Assembly: GCF_024733555.1 (NCBI RefSeq)
Contig: NZ_JANIOF010000003.1
Location: 186,001 to 250,000 of the forward strand
Reading direction: 5' to 3'
DNA length: 64,000 bases
Source: Paenibacillus sp. SC116
GTDB lineage: Bacteria; Bacillota; Bacilli; Paenibacillales; Paenibacillaceae
Of the stretch, positions 7,558 through 16,828 are shown piece after piece. The notes under the pieces are model-generated. The model saw only the letters and a list, made by a program, of their open reading frames with translations. It ran no database searches and had not been told where the DNA came from. Position numbers and translations under genes: made by a program. Position 1 is the stretch's first letter; each line of letters opens with the position of its first letter.

Positions 7558-9996
7558 CTAACGAAGCACAGGCAGCTTGGCAGGATCGATACCGTGGAAG
7601 GTATATCCGTTCTGCACATAGCTGTCGTAATACACTTTTCCGTTCCGATAGTACATAAGATCTTCAATATGGAAGCCGCCCATAAGATTGAGCTTCTCCA
7701 CACCGCTGCTGCGCTTCTCGTGGACGGTTCCAAGCTTATACAGCCTTGATCCTTCATCTGCCCGCTGTGCGTAACGGATGAATTCACTTGTGCAATCGCC
7801 GAAGAAATATTTCTCTTCATAACGATGCTCATGCGTATAATCTAGGAGGCGAATATGGATGTTCGCTTGTTCTTCGAGCGTGCGATACAGGCGCTTGAAT
7901 AGCTCTTCTTTCGAAAGGACATCCTTATCGTCATACGATATCGTAACATTAGAGCGACGCAGCAATTCTTCTTCAAACGTCTGATGGAATGGAGCTGCCG
8001 TTAAAATATGTGTACGGCATACTTCCGTCAGCTTACGTAAGAGATGTTCACTGCCAATTTGGAGCAAGTCAGGCATGTTTCCTACATAGCGTTCGTCAAA
8101 AAATATCATCGCACCGCGCTTAGCCTCGATTTCTTGCATCACATCTGAAGTAACTCGCTCATAGTACTCCATAATGTTTTGTCCGATATAATCATCTGCG
8201 GTACGGATACGCTCCAACGCTGCCTCGTGCAGCATGCGCTCCAACTGTCGCATTTGCTGTACTTGGCGAGCCGATTCGGCATGAAGCTGCTCCAACTCCG
8301 TTTCATAGCGTCGCGTAAACTGCAATTCGGTTTCTGTATGCAGCAGCTCTAGCTTCTTGCTATAAATCGTCTGGCAGAAGCTGCGCACGAAGCCGCGTAC
8401 ATTGTGCTTGTCCATGAACGGAAGACGCTGGAAGGATAGGCTATCAGCCTTCTCCATATAAAGTTGGTCGAGCTCGGCTTGAGCCAGCTCCAGCTCACGC
8501 GATAGATCGCGAATACGTGCACGCACGTCTTTCCATACACTTGCTGATTCCTCGTGCTCATTCGTCCATTCATACCATTGAAAGACGTTAAGATTCGGAT
8601 GCTCGGCAGCTTGCTTCTGCATCGTGGCCCGCAATTTTGCCCGCACATCCAACTGCTCCATATAGCTGCTCGCCGAACGGACAAAATTGTCGCGGAAATA
8701 AAGCTTGCATCCATCACCAAACAGCGCTTCTTCGGCTTCTCGCAATGATAACTGCTTCAAACGAGAGAAGCTAATATCATGTGTCATGATGCCATTCATG
8801 TCGTTGATGCGGCTTGCATCTGGAATCGCCTCATTGACTTGGACAGCGACCTTGTCGGGTGACAGTCCGAGCAGGACAAGCTTCTCACGGCTGTTCCAGT
8901 CAGGCGTTGTCTGCAATCGATCCAGCAGCTGTTTGTAAAAGTGATAGAGCACTGTCAAGGCGATAGATTCATTAGGCCGCTTTACTTTAGAAAATCCAGC
9001 TGAGACATAACCTTGACGGCCGTCTTCGGTCATCATGTTATTTTTAAATGCTGCGTTATTATAGCTAGTTGCATAGTTTGCATACTGATCGTAAGCGGCA
9101 TCTTTCGACTTGCGATTTTTCAACAAACTCATGTGACAAATCATTTCATAATTATCCTGCATGTCAGATGCTGCTGAAATGCCTCGTTCGTTCTTGTCGG
9201 ACAGAACGTAGACGAGATCGAATAATGGCGCAGGTCCATGCGAGATAGGGATGCGAATACCGTCCTCCGTAACATGAAGCGGAGCGGATAACGCATAATC
9301 TGCTGCCTGCATATATTCCAGCTCGCGCAGGAATGCCATACCGTAGCAACTGCTTGTTCCGAAAGCGTCAATCTGATCGCGCTCGCTCAGAAGTGCGTAC
9401 ATATCCATCTGCACGGACTTGAACGATTGACTGAAAATGGACTGTGCTAATACCGTAATTTCCGGTACGAGTACATTCATCGGGTCATCTACTCTCGTAA
9501 CGACTGCTAAATGGATGCGGTCGAAAGAAGAGTAGAGTCGCCCATAATCCGAGATGTGACGGCTGACTTGTCGCAGTGTGCGATTCATTTCAAATAGCTG
9601 CCGCTCATCTTGCTGCCATTCCCCATAAATGGCGGGGCGCAATGACTTGGATTGGTTGTGCTGCAGCTTATCAATCGGCAGCGTGATACGGCGAATACTT
9701 GTATCGATGGAATGTTGATCACGCTGCCCTCGATGAAGCTCGTCGTCCTGAACATGCTGTCCTTGACGCTGCTCGCCTTCCTGCTCAGAAGTAATATGAA
9801 CATACATAACGCCCGCGCTGTTGTCCCACTTCTTTGCATTGATACGTGCAATTTGCTCAACGGCTTCCGCTGACTTGTCGCCGATGAACAAGAACAGAGT
9901 AGGGTAGTGAATGCTGCTCTGATCATCGGCTAGCCCGCTTAATTTCTCTTCCGCACCTGCATATTCATCCGCAAAACGCTGTAATAGCTGTTTCAT
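7558..9996 (-). CDS. Unrecognised 812-residue partner of the tubulin-like protein
   Basis: No family could be assigned. The N-terminus (residues 1-110) has a Rossmann-like alternation, with YPTLFLFIGDKSAEAVEQIA followed by a strand reading GVMYVHI. The centre is mixed alpha/beta. Two Glu/Gln/Leu-rich stretches (about 490-515 and 545-600) look like coiled coils. There is no signal peptide or transmembrane helix, so it is probably cytoplasmic. The ATG lies 4 bp after the stop of the tubulin-like gene, implying translational coupling and probably a physical partnership. It could be an effector, a polymer-binding factor or a scaffold; the sequence does not decide. Confidence 0.6.
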   Translation of the reverse strand: MKQLLQRFADEYAGAEEKLSGLADDQSSIHYPTLFLFIGDKSAEAVEQIARINAKKWDNSAGVMYVHITSEQEGEQRQGQHVQDDELHRGQRDQHSIDTSIRRITLPIDKLQHNQSKSLRPAIYGEWQQDERQLFEMNRTLRQVSRHISDYGRLYSSFDRIHLAVVTRVDDPMNVLVPEITVLAQSIFSQSFKSVQMDMYALLSERDQIDAFGTSSCYGMAFLRELEYMQAADYALSAPLHVTEDGIRIPISHGPAPLFDLVYVLSDKNERGISAASDMQDNYEMICHMSLLKNRKSKDAAYDQYANYATSYNNAAFKNNMMTEDGRQGYVSAGFSKVKRPNESIALTVLYHFYKQLLDRLQTTPDWNSREKLVLLGLSPDKVAVQVNEAIPDASRINDMNGIMTHDISFSRLKQLSLREAEEALFGDGCKLYFRDNFVRSASSYMEQLDVRAKLRATMQKQAAEHPNLNVFQWYEWTNEHEESASVWKDVRARIRDLSRELELAQAELDQLYMEKADSLSFQRLPFMDKHNVRGFVRSFCQTIYSKKLELLHTETELQFTRRYETELEQLHAESARQVQQMRQLERMLHEAALERIRTADDYIGQNIMEYYERVTSDVMQEIEAKRGAMIFFDERYVGNMPDLLQIGSEHLLRKLTEVCRTHILTAAPFHQTFEEELLRRSNVTISYDDKDVLSKEELFKRLYRTLEEQANIHIRLLDYTHEHRYEEKYFFGDCTSEFIRYAQRADEGSRLYKLGTVHEKRSSGVEKLNLMGGFHIEDLMYYRNGKVYYDSYVQNGYTFHGIDPAKLPVLR

Positions 9997-10000
9997 AGGC

Positions 10001-13000
10001 TTACTTCAACTTTCTACGAATCGTGTTAAGCTTGCTCGTCAGCTGCTTGTAGAACTGGTACGCTTCTTCACCATTTGCCAATTCAATCTTCTCATACTCA
10101 AGACGATCACGAGCATCTAGGAAGGCAGAATACAGATCTTCGAGCTTCTCGAGCAGCGGTGTTACGTCTTCTGAGCCAGTTAGCTCCGCATCGCGACGGG
10201 AAGCTTTGCGCAGCATCGTGCTGCGGCTTTTGTCATCGAGCTTGCGGAACTGCTCAAATATTTCAAACTCCACATAGTCGCGAATCTTCATTAGATTAGC
10301 GAACGGCTCCCATGCTTCTTCTTCCTCATCACGGTCGTACACATACAGAGCACCTTTCTTCGTAATCGTGCCTGTATACATCACTTCGATGAAATGATCT
10401 TGCAGCTTTTCTTCATCTTGATGCAAGCTGAGCAGCTTATCGAATTCCGCCACTTTGCTGGCAATCGCTTCGTACTTCGCAATTTCCTCGCGAACTCGGC
10501 GAGTCAGCTCAGGTGTACGAATTAAGTTTTCCTTCGCCAATTCCTCGTTAATGCTACCGAAAATATTTTTCGAAGTTTGCTGCGGCAATCCTTCTACTAG
10601 TAGACGCTTCAACTCTAGCTGCGCGCGTTTCACTTCGCCAAGATTCGGCTTCGCTGCCTTCAATTGCAGATCATAGCCGCTCAACAATTGCTCTAGATCG
10701 AACGGAGGCGTTAGCACAACTGCATAGCGGTTGCTCGTATTGTGGTCGATGTCTTTTTCCACTACGATTTTATAGCCTTGTGCCTTACTAAATTCACCGC
10801 GCACACGCTCGTTGTAGCTGCGCACGCGAGTATTCGCGTACGTATCGCCCCAAGATTGCTCAGGGATCGGAGACGGCAAGTACGTCCAGTTCACTTTGTC
10901 CGTCTGCACGAGATGGCGTCCGATGCCTTCTTTATCAAGAATCGTGCGCTCATAGCTTTCTTCGTACACTTTAAGTGGCGTGTAGACGAACAACGGTACA
11001 CCGTTGCGTGTGTTAAGCCAGAAGATACGGTTCTTCACTTCACTTTCTTTTACAGTAAAGTGAGATTTGCCGACTGCGTTATTTTGATAGTTTTTAATAC
11101 CCTTCAAAATGCTAGGTGCCTTAACAGGTACGGATACGAAGCCCCAAGAAGGGAAGTACATGCTGCCAGAGCTGTTGCTCAAATGGAACACAGGCACAGC
11201 TTCATCATCCAACTTGCTAGCAATATTACGCTCTACGAATTTCTCAATCGATTCTTCTTGGCCGAACTTCATAATCAAGAATTCTTCCATTGACTGTGTA
11301 ATCAGGTCGCCGAACTTATCAGACAAGAAGTCGGAAATCGAGCTGACGATATCAATCTCGTTCTCCTTAATCCATTGATCCGAACGGTTCAACAATTCCA
11401 TCGTAAAGTCGCGAATGAGATCATCGACTTCCTTCTGCTCCATCACTTTGCTGATTACTTTAGAAACGTCTGGCACGCTGACGATGTTCCAGTAGTAAGA
11501 GCGATTGCCTTTATAGTCAGACTGCTCATCACCGTTAATAAGAATATCTCCGTTTTTCTCGAAAATAGAGTTCAGTGCATTCAATATTTCTGTAAATACG
11601 CTATAAATGCGATTGTTCTCTTTATTCAGCAGCTCGTACAGATCTTCATAGAACTCGATCATTTGTTCAGTGCGTTCGAGATCTGCATGGAGCCAGTATT
11701 CGTTGATTTTCGCTTCCACAAAGACATTCTTCTTCTTATCTTTTGATATGAAGGCGCTCTTTGCATCACCTAGACGATCATGGGCTTGATCCTGCGCCGA
11801 TTCGATGTCGCGCGGAATACGGTGCAAGCTCTCACGCAGCGTCTCGATGTAAGAAAGGATCATTTTTAACAAGCAGAAGCCTTTCTCGGTATAAATAAGA
11901 CGTGATACGTAGAACGGTCCTTGCTCCGGATGCAGGAAGAAGCGGCGCAGCTGTTCGCTAAGCTGCTCTACGATCTGGCCTGGCAGCTGCTTCTTCGCTT
12001 TAATATATTCTTCACGTGCACGTGCTAGGAAGTTCTGTTCCAGCTCGGTGTCCATATTGACAACTTGCATCTTCACGACATTGTTGTAGCTTAGTCGTTC
12101 GCTGTTCTCGTAACCTGGCAATGGCTCAGGTACACGCGATTCGAACGTCTTTATCATGGAATCGAGGTCGATGCCTAGCTTGCGTGCGAACTTCTCGATA
12201 TCTTCTTGGCTTGGTGCTTTCTCGAACATTTTGTCCATCTTTTGGAACAGGCGATAGCCAAGATACGTTGTCATTTCTTCAATTGGCAGAACCGCAGAGG
12301 ATGCGCCGATAATGTTGTATTCATAGTTGGCTGGATACGCCTTGTTCATTTGCGCAATATTCGTACGGATATTGCTAATGTAGTCATGAATTGCGAACTC
12401 TTCGCCAGACTGTTTCTCTTCACTCGCCATAAAGTTCGTAATATTTTCAGCCGTTACGTTCATGCAATAGTCATAAGCGTTCTCCAGCAGCTTGCCCTCT
12501 GTGTTCGTTGCCGAGATCAGATGACACAGGTTGAATGGCGGCAATGGTGAGTTTACGCTCAAAATATTGCCATACTTTTGCTGGAATCGCTCCCCGCGGC
12601 TATCTACGTTCATCCAGTAATCAAGCTCTTTCAGCGCAGCATAGCCGTTCTTCTTGATGTACTCACGTGTGTGCTCGCTCAAGCTCTTGTTCGCCAAGTT
12701 GACGTCTGGCGTGAACAAGTAACCGAGTGTATTCACACGGTCAATCCCTGCGGAGCCGTGATCGCGCTCAATAATGCCTCGTACTATATAAGATATATCG
12801 AGGAAACATCCGCTGCCTGTACCGCCGGATAAGCCGGAAAGTAGGAAGACCATCAGCTTCTTATTTGTACCGACAGACAATGTCTTAATCTTCTTATCGA
12901 TCGCTTGCACAACTTGGTTAATCTTCGTGAACAACAATAGTCGTCCAGCTTGGCGTACGCCTGCCGCACCGTTCATGCCGTCTGTAATGGACAGCTCAGG

Positions 13001-13390
13001 GGACAGCCATTCGGTAATATACGGTTCCAAAATACTACGATTTTGCAGTAAGCCGCCGACTTCAGCGTTCGACAATAGAACGAATTCGTTTAACGGATCG
13101 AGGCCGATGCCTTTGTATTTCTTTGCACGGTCTTGTTCATTGGTTTCGAATGCTAAGAACTCGACGTTCGATGGCTTCTCCATTTTGCGCTTCGATACCG
13201 GATCTTCTGGTAGCTTGAAGCGGCGGTTAATTTGATATTTCAAACGGAGCAGGGCATCGATCCCTGTTCCGCCTAGTCCGATAATTAGAATGGGATTGTC
13301 GATCGTATCGACGCGAATCTTGTCACTGACAATACCTCCGCCGAGGGATACGTCCAACTGCTGTATATGTTCGCGAACTACTGGTTTCAT
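10001..13390 (-). CDS. Tubulin/FtsZ-like GTPase protein
   Basis: The 1129-residue protein starts with a nucleotide-binding fold (PILIIGLGGTGIDALLRLKY, about residues 31-50). It has the tubulin/FtsZ signature loop as SGGTGSG near residue 188. This matches the Tubulin_2-like bacterial proteins rather than FtsZ, which is about 380 residues. The remaining 800 or so residues are mostly helical, with a charged, probably coiled-coil C-terminus (about 960-1129). No signal or transmembrane helix is visible. The family should bind GTP and may polymerise, but that is not shown here. The start is well supported by AAGGAGG upstream of the ATG. It sits 68 bp after the secreted vWA gene and is coupled to the 812-residue gene. 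Confidence 0.8.
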   Translation of the reverse strand: MKPVVREHIQQLDVSLGGGIVSDKIRVDTIDNPILIIGLGGTGIDALLRLKYQINRRFKLPEDPVSKRKMEKPSNVEFLAFETNEQDRAKKYKGIGLDPLNEFVLLSNAEVGGLLQNRSILEPYITEWLSPELSITDGMNGAAGVRQAGRLLLFTKINQVVQAIDKKIKTLSVGTNKKLMVFLLSGLSGGTGSGCFLDISYIVRGIIERDHGSAGIDRVNTLGYLFTPDVNLANKSLSEHTREYIKKNGYAALKELDYWMNVDSRGERFQQKYGNILSVNSPLPPFNLCHLISATNTEGKLLENAYDYCMNVTAENITNFMASEEKQSGEEFAIHDYISNIRTNIAQMNKAYPANYEYNIIGASSAVLPIEEMTTYLGYRLFQKMDKMFEKAPSQEDIEKFARKLGIDLDSMIKTFESRVPEPLPGYENSERLSYNNVVKMQVVNMDTELEQNFLARAREEYIKAKKQLPGQIVEQLSEQLRRFFLHPEQGPFYVSRLIYTEKGFCLLKMILSYIETLRESLHRIPRDIESAQDQAHDRLGDAKSAFISKDKKKNVFVEAKINEYWLHADLERTEQMIEFYEDLYELLNKENNRIYSVFTEILNALNSIFEKNGDILINGDEQSDYKGNRSYYWNIVSVPDVSKVISKVMEQKEVDDLIRDFTMELLNRSDQWIKENEIDIVSSISDFLSDKFGDLITQSMEEFLIMKFGQEESIEKFVERNIASKLDDEAVPVFHLSNSSGSMYFPSWGFVSVPVKAPSILKGIKNYQNNAVGKSHFTVKESEVKNRIFWLNTRNGVPLFVYTPLKVYEESYERTILDKEGIGRHLVQTDKVNWTYLPSPIPEQSWGDTYANTRVRSYNERVRGEFSKAQGYKIVVEKDIDHNTSNRYAVVLTPPFDLEQLLSGYDLQLKAAKPNLGEVKRAQLELKRLLVEGLPQQTSKNIFGSINEELAKENLIRTPELTRRVREEIAKYEAIASKVAEFDKLLSLHQDEEKLQDHFIEVMYTGTITKKGALYVYDRDEEEEAWEPFANLMKIRDYVEFEIFEQFRKLDDKSRSTMLRKASRRDAELTGSEDVTPLLEKLEDLYSAFLDARDRLEYEKIELANGEEAYQFYKQLTSKLNTIRRKLK

Positions 13391-13458
13391 GTTACTTTGA
13401 CCTCCTTAGTGTCAAACACGGTTTCTATTTCTCTATCAAGCCGAATTATTTAATCTAT

Positions 13459-15243
13459 TTATACGAGATATTCGATCATAATCGTTTTGTCCACACTAGC
13501 AAGCGGAACGGTGATACGGTCACCATTTTTCAATTCAATACCGTTGCTTGCTTGAACCGCGCGGCCTGACTTCTCAATCGTGCTGTCCCCATTGCTGCGG
13601 ATCATGATTCGGTCTTGGTTGCTTGGTGTAAATACAATCTTCTCGGTTTCCTTCAATTCCGGAGCCAGCTGCAATACTTGATGCAAAGTGAACTTGCCGC
13701 GGAAGCCATTCAGCTTCTTATACTGCGGATAGCTCTTCTCGCCTGTATTCTCGTCCTTAATCTCGATGACGAGCTGTCCGACGAAGCCGCGATTCGCTTT
13801 TTTCATCGCCTTCATAATAAAGAACGCGGCAGCAGCGAGTGCGGCAGCTCCGAGCACTCCACCTACTACGAGCAGCGTAGGGAAGGGCTTGTCCTCCGAT
13901 GAGTCACCGGACTCTGTTGTTGGAGGCGTTGTTACTTTGCCTGACTTGGCATCGATCTGGACAGGCTTCGTTTCACGGTAGAAGCTCTTGTCTTCGGCTT
14001 TAACAATTAATTCATAGAGATGCTTCTCTTTGATCGTAACTTCTCCTGTAAATCGATCGCCTTTATTGTTCAAAGGCACCTCGACGGTCTTGCCTGTGTC
14101 GATATCTTTTAGCAGCGCTACTGCCTTCATGTTGTTATACAATTCTTTGTTGTCGAGTGGCTGTCCATTGCTGATGAGATACGAATCGATATCGATGGTG
14201 TCACCAGGCTTGTAGCTCTTGGACGGAATCGGCTTCATCGTCAGTGCCAGATCATAGTTGAAGATCAAGTTAATATCGATCTTGTCCTTAGCTACACCCT
14301 TTACTTGCAAGGTCCAGTCACCTTGTTCAGGCTGCATCAGCTTAAGCAAGGAGTAACTCTTAGACTTGGACTGAAGCACGTCAGACGAAGGAATCGGCAC
14401 GCTGTTACCAGCTGGATCGATCAGTCGGACTTCGACTGGCTTTTCAGACATAATCGAAATATTTGCTTCTAACACATTTGCGTTAGGAACGTTAATCTTT
14501 ACATCTTGATACTTGCCGTTCGATGTAATCGAATCAATCGGTACGACTTTCAATTTCAGGTGGCTTGCAAAAATTTCACTCAGTATTTGCGGCAAATCGT
14601 CCGCAGAATCAGTGACGAAGGATTTACCCCCAGTTTTGCTTGCGATTTGATCCAACACAGATTTGTTCAACTGACCGTCTGCATTTAGACCAATCGTATA
14701 AATGGGGATGCCCATTTTTTTTGCATCGGCTACTGCCTGATTCAACTCCTGATCGGATTGAGCCTGTGTGCGGCTGCCGTTTTTGTTCAAATAATTATTG
14801 CCGTCTGCTAGCAGCACGATCATTGGTTCATGTGCAGGGTCAGCGCCATTCTCCAACACTTTGACAGCTTCCTTAACACCGACCGCGATGTCTGTATAGG
14901 CACCGTGATTGATCTGGTCAATGAACTGCTTCAAATCCTGCTTGTCTGCTTCCGACTTAATATCGAGCAGTGCTTTCTCGCGCTCGATTCGGTCGGTGTA
15001 GGCGACGATGCCTACCTTATCGCCTGTTGGCGACAGCATATCGATGAACATTTTCATCGCTTCATTAGCAAGCTTATTGCGATCACTCTCTTTCATCGAG
15101 TTGCTCACATCGAGCGCCAGTACCGCATCAATCTGTGAAGATGGCACTGCTGCGAATGCTGTAGGCTGCATGCTGACGAGCGGTACAAATATGATTGAAA
15201 GTGCTAGTAGTATGCGAATAGAGATAGATATATTTCGTTGCAT
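13459..15243 (-). CDS. Extracytoplasmic vWA protein with one C-terminal membrane anchor
   Basis: The 594-residue protein has a signal peptide (residues 1-31, ending near AFA). A vWA domain follows, with MIDAS DVSNSM near residue 48 and a later LLADG. A beta-rich region comes next, then one transmembrane helix (about 454-478) and a roughly 115-residue C-terminal domain that should lie in the cytoplasm. That domain is beta-rich (KNGDRITVPL) and could be FHA-like, though this is uncertain. The vWA part would therefore face outside while the tail contacts the tubulin-like or 812-residue proteins inside. It is the first gene of the leftward operon, with AAGGAGA before the ATG. Confidence 0.75.
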   Translation of the reverse strand: MQRNISISIRILLALSIIFVPLVSMQPTAFAAVPSSQIDAVLALDVSNSMKESDRNKLANEAMKMFIDMLSPTGDKVGIVAYTDRIEREKALLDIKSEADKQDLKQFIDQINHGAYTDIAVGVKEAVKVLENGADPAHEPMIVLLADGNNYLNKNGSRTQAQSDQELNQAVADAKKMGIPIYTIGLNADGQLNKSVLDQIASKTGGKSFVTDSADDLPQILSEIFASHLKLKVVPIDSITSNGKYQDVKINVPNANVLEANISIMSEKPVEVRLIDPAGNSVPIPSSDVLQSKSKSYSLLKLMQPEQGDWTLQVKGVAKDKIDINLIFNYDLALTMKPIPSKSYKPGDTIDIDSYLISNGQPLDNKELYNNMKAVALLKDIDTGKTVEVPLNNKGDRFTGEVTIKEKHLYELIVKAEDKSFYRETKPVQIDAKSGKVTTPPTTESGDSSEDKPFPTLLVVGGVLGAAALAAAAFFIMKAMKKANRGFVGQLVIEIKDENTGEKSYPQYKKLNGFRGKFTLHQVLQLAPELKETEKIVFTPSNQDRIMIRSNGDSTIEKSGRAVQASNGIELKNGDRITVPLASVDKTIMIEYLV

Positions 15244-15527
15244 ATAATGTCTCCTTTTGATGTATTGAGGCTGTTCAACGGCTGAATAGGTTAAACGTCC
15301 TACAAGTCTATCATTTCTATTGTATGTTAAAATTCTTAAGATTGTATGAAGTTTATCTCATAAATGTCCAGCATTTTTCAAACATTGACAGCGTATAGTT
15401 GATTTCTGACTGAATTCGGCATTACACTTGCAGTGTGCCGTTAGTAAGTGCTGGCAATCAACATCGATCGAATCTAGCCATTTACTTTACCGAAATAAAC
15501 GTACAACCAGAAGAAAGGAATATTTCT
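15244..15527. promoter_or_regulatory. Divergent promoter region
   Basis: This 284 bp AT-rich spacer separates the leftward vWA/tubulin operon from the rightward 49- and 308-residue genes, so promoters for both must lie here. A TTGACA is present near 15385, but no well-spaced -10 box could be matched to it. No further confident element was identified. Confidence 0.4.
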
Positions 15528-15677
15528 ATGATTGCATATGGATGTATCGCCATTCTTATCGTATATGCTGCTGTAATCAGCATAAGAGCTTACGTGCAAC
15601 GCAAGCGAGTACCAACCGCAGAAGAGGTTGATGAAGTGCTGCTAACGATATTAAACCGTGGACGTGATACAAAATGA
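15528..15677 (+). CDS. 49-residue single-pass membrane protein
   Basis: The ATG at 15528 follows GAAAGGAA at good spacing. A longer upstream start in the same frame (15435) lacks a ribosome binding site. The protein begins MIAYGCIAILIVYAAVISI, one transmembrane helix, followed by a charged cytoplasmic tail of about 28 residues with an acidic helix (EEVDEVLLTIL). Its stop overlaps the next ATG (ATGA), so the two are translationally coupled. It may be a small subunit or regulator of the 308-residue protein or of the divergent vWA/tubulin system. No family was recognised. Confidence 0.6.
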   Translation: MIAYGCIAILIVYAAVISIRAYVQRKRVPTAEEVDEVLLTILNRGRDTK

Positions 15678-16600
15678 ACCATAAACAACCAGTTCGGCTT
15701 AAGTCCTATAGTATAACGAGATACGGCTATCAAAAGTTAAGAGTTTGCAAACATTGTAAAAATTTCACGATGCTATCGGAAGAGGAGTGCCGTTATTGCG
15801 ACAAAAGCAAACTGATTTCGCTAGATGAGCACGCTTCTCTGCTTGTTCGATATTCGAATATAAAAGTGCTGCTGATCGCTCTCTTGATAGCGGTTGCTGC
15901 TGTGCTATTCGGCGACTCGACGGAACAACGACTCATTTGCGGTGCGGTAGGGATCCTAGTCATCATTGTTCTATGGAGAGTCCAAGTGATGCTGCAAGCG
16001 CAGGCCGAGTCTAGGCAACTGCTCCATCTGATCAAGCAGGAGCAGCAAATAATCGTGAACGGTGTGTTCCGCGATTGGGAAGCCGCAATCGAGAACTGGA
16101 ACAAGGACAAGCCGTTAACCTATGCGATGCTTCGTGAGATCGCAACGCTTATGCATAATGACACCATTCGACTGCAGCAGCTTCATATGCTTGACTCGTT
16201 TATTTTGCGAAAAGATATGGATCTTGAACTAGATCCTCTCTTGTTAAAACATTTCGAACCACTGCTAGCCAGTTACATAGGTGAAGTGGCCAAGCTGAAA
16301 CGAGAATTGATTCGAGATCGCACGCTTCGCTATGTGCTGCGGCATGAGCATTCCATCCTTCGCATGGAGTCAGGGCTTGCGATTATGACGGCTGTCGTCG
16401 GTGCTGCCCTTCGGACGAAGCATTATGTTGCATCGTATTCCCCGCTCGTGCGGCGCTATGCGTTCAGTCTACCAAGGGATCGTTTCCTTCGGTTGTATCG
16501 AATGTTGGCAGAGTACCCAGATCAAGATTGGGACGGGTTACAGGATGAAGTCTATCGCATCTATCAAGAAAAATACCGCTGGGATACGGATTTTCACTAG
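15674..16600 (+). CDS. Zinc-ribbon membrane protein, 308 residues
   Basis: Four cysteines in two CxxC pairs near residues 25-42 (CKHC and CRYC) form a short zinc ribbon. Two adjacent transmembrane helices follow (about 62-80 and 86-104). The remaining 200 residues are helical and charged, rich in Leu, Arg and His, and probably cytoplasmic. The family is not recognised. The ATG overlaps the stop of the 49-residue gene. The location, divergent from the vWA/tubulin operon, suggests a functional link; the zinc ribbon recalls the one in the operon's GTPase, although the order of parts differs. Confidence 0.6.
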   Translation: MNHKQPVRLKSYSITRYGYQKLRVCKHCKNFTMLSEEECRYCDKSKLISLDEHASLLVRYSNIKVLLIALLIAVAAVLFGDSTEQRLICGAVGILVIIVLWRVQVMLQAQAESRQLLHLIKQEQQIIVNGVFRDWEAAIENWNKDKPLTYAMLREIATLMHNDTIRLQQLHMLDSFILRKDMDLELDPLLLKHFEPLLASYIGEVAKLKRELIRDRTLRYVLRHEHSILRMESGLAIMTAVVGAALRTKHYVASYSPLVRRYAFSLPRDRFLRLYRMLAEYPDQDWDGLQDEVYRIYQEKYRWDTDFH

Positions 16601-16747
16601 TCGTGCTTGATTGCTGGATAGCGCAAACAAACCACATGCAACTAACCCGCTGGGTTATATGACGCAGGTCGTTTGGTTTTCACCTTCAAATAGACTTTTA
16701 AATGTATCGGCTCTTGTCGAATTAGTGTATAGGATGATAAAATGCTC

Positions 16748-16802
16748 AAAAAGACCTCCCCTGACACCTTCATTTTTTATGAGGGTAAGGGGAGGTCTTT
16801 TC
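16748..16802. terminator. Bidirectional terminator between convergent genes
   Basis: AAAAAGACCTCCC at the left pairs with GGGAGGTCTTTT at the right, giving a GC-rich stem flanked by A-run and T-run. It lies between the rightward 308-residue gene and the leftward MORN gene and can serve both. Confidence 0.85.
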
Positions 16803-16828
16803 ATATCGTTATGTAATTTCGCTACCAT

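Noticed and set aside
10742..11746. Plus-strand frames within the tubulin-like gene (183 and 123 codons)
   Set aside because: Antisense shadows of an intact 1129-codon gene; no start signals.
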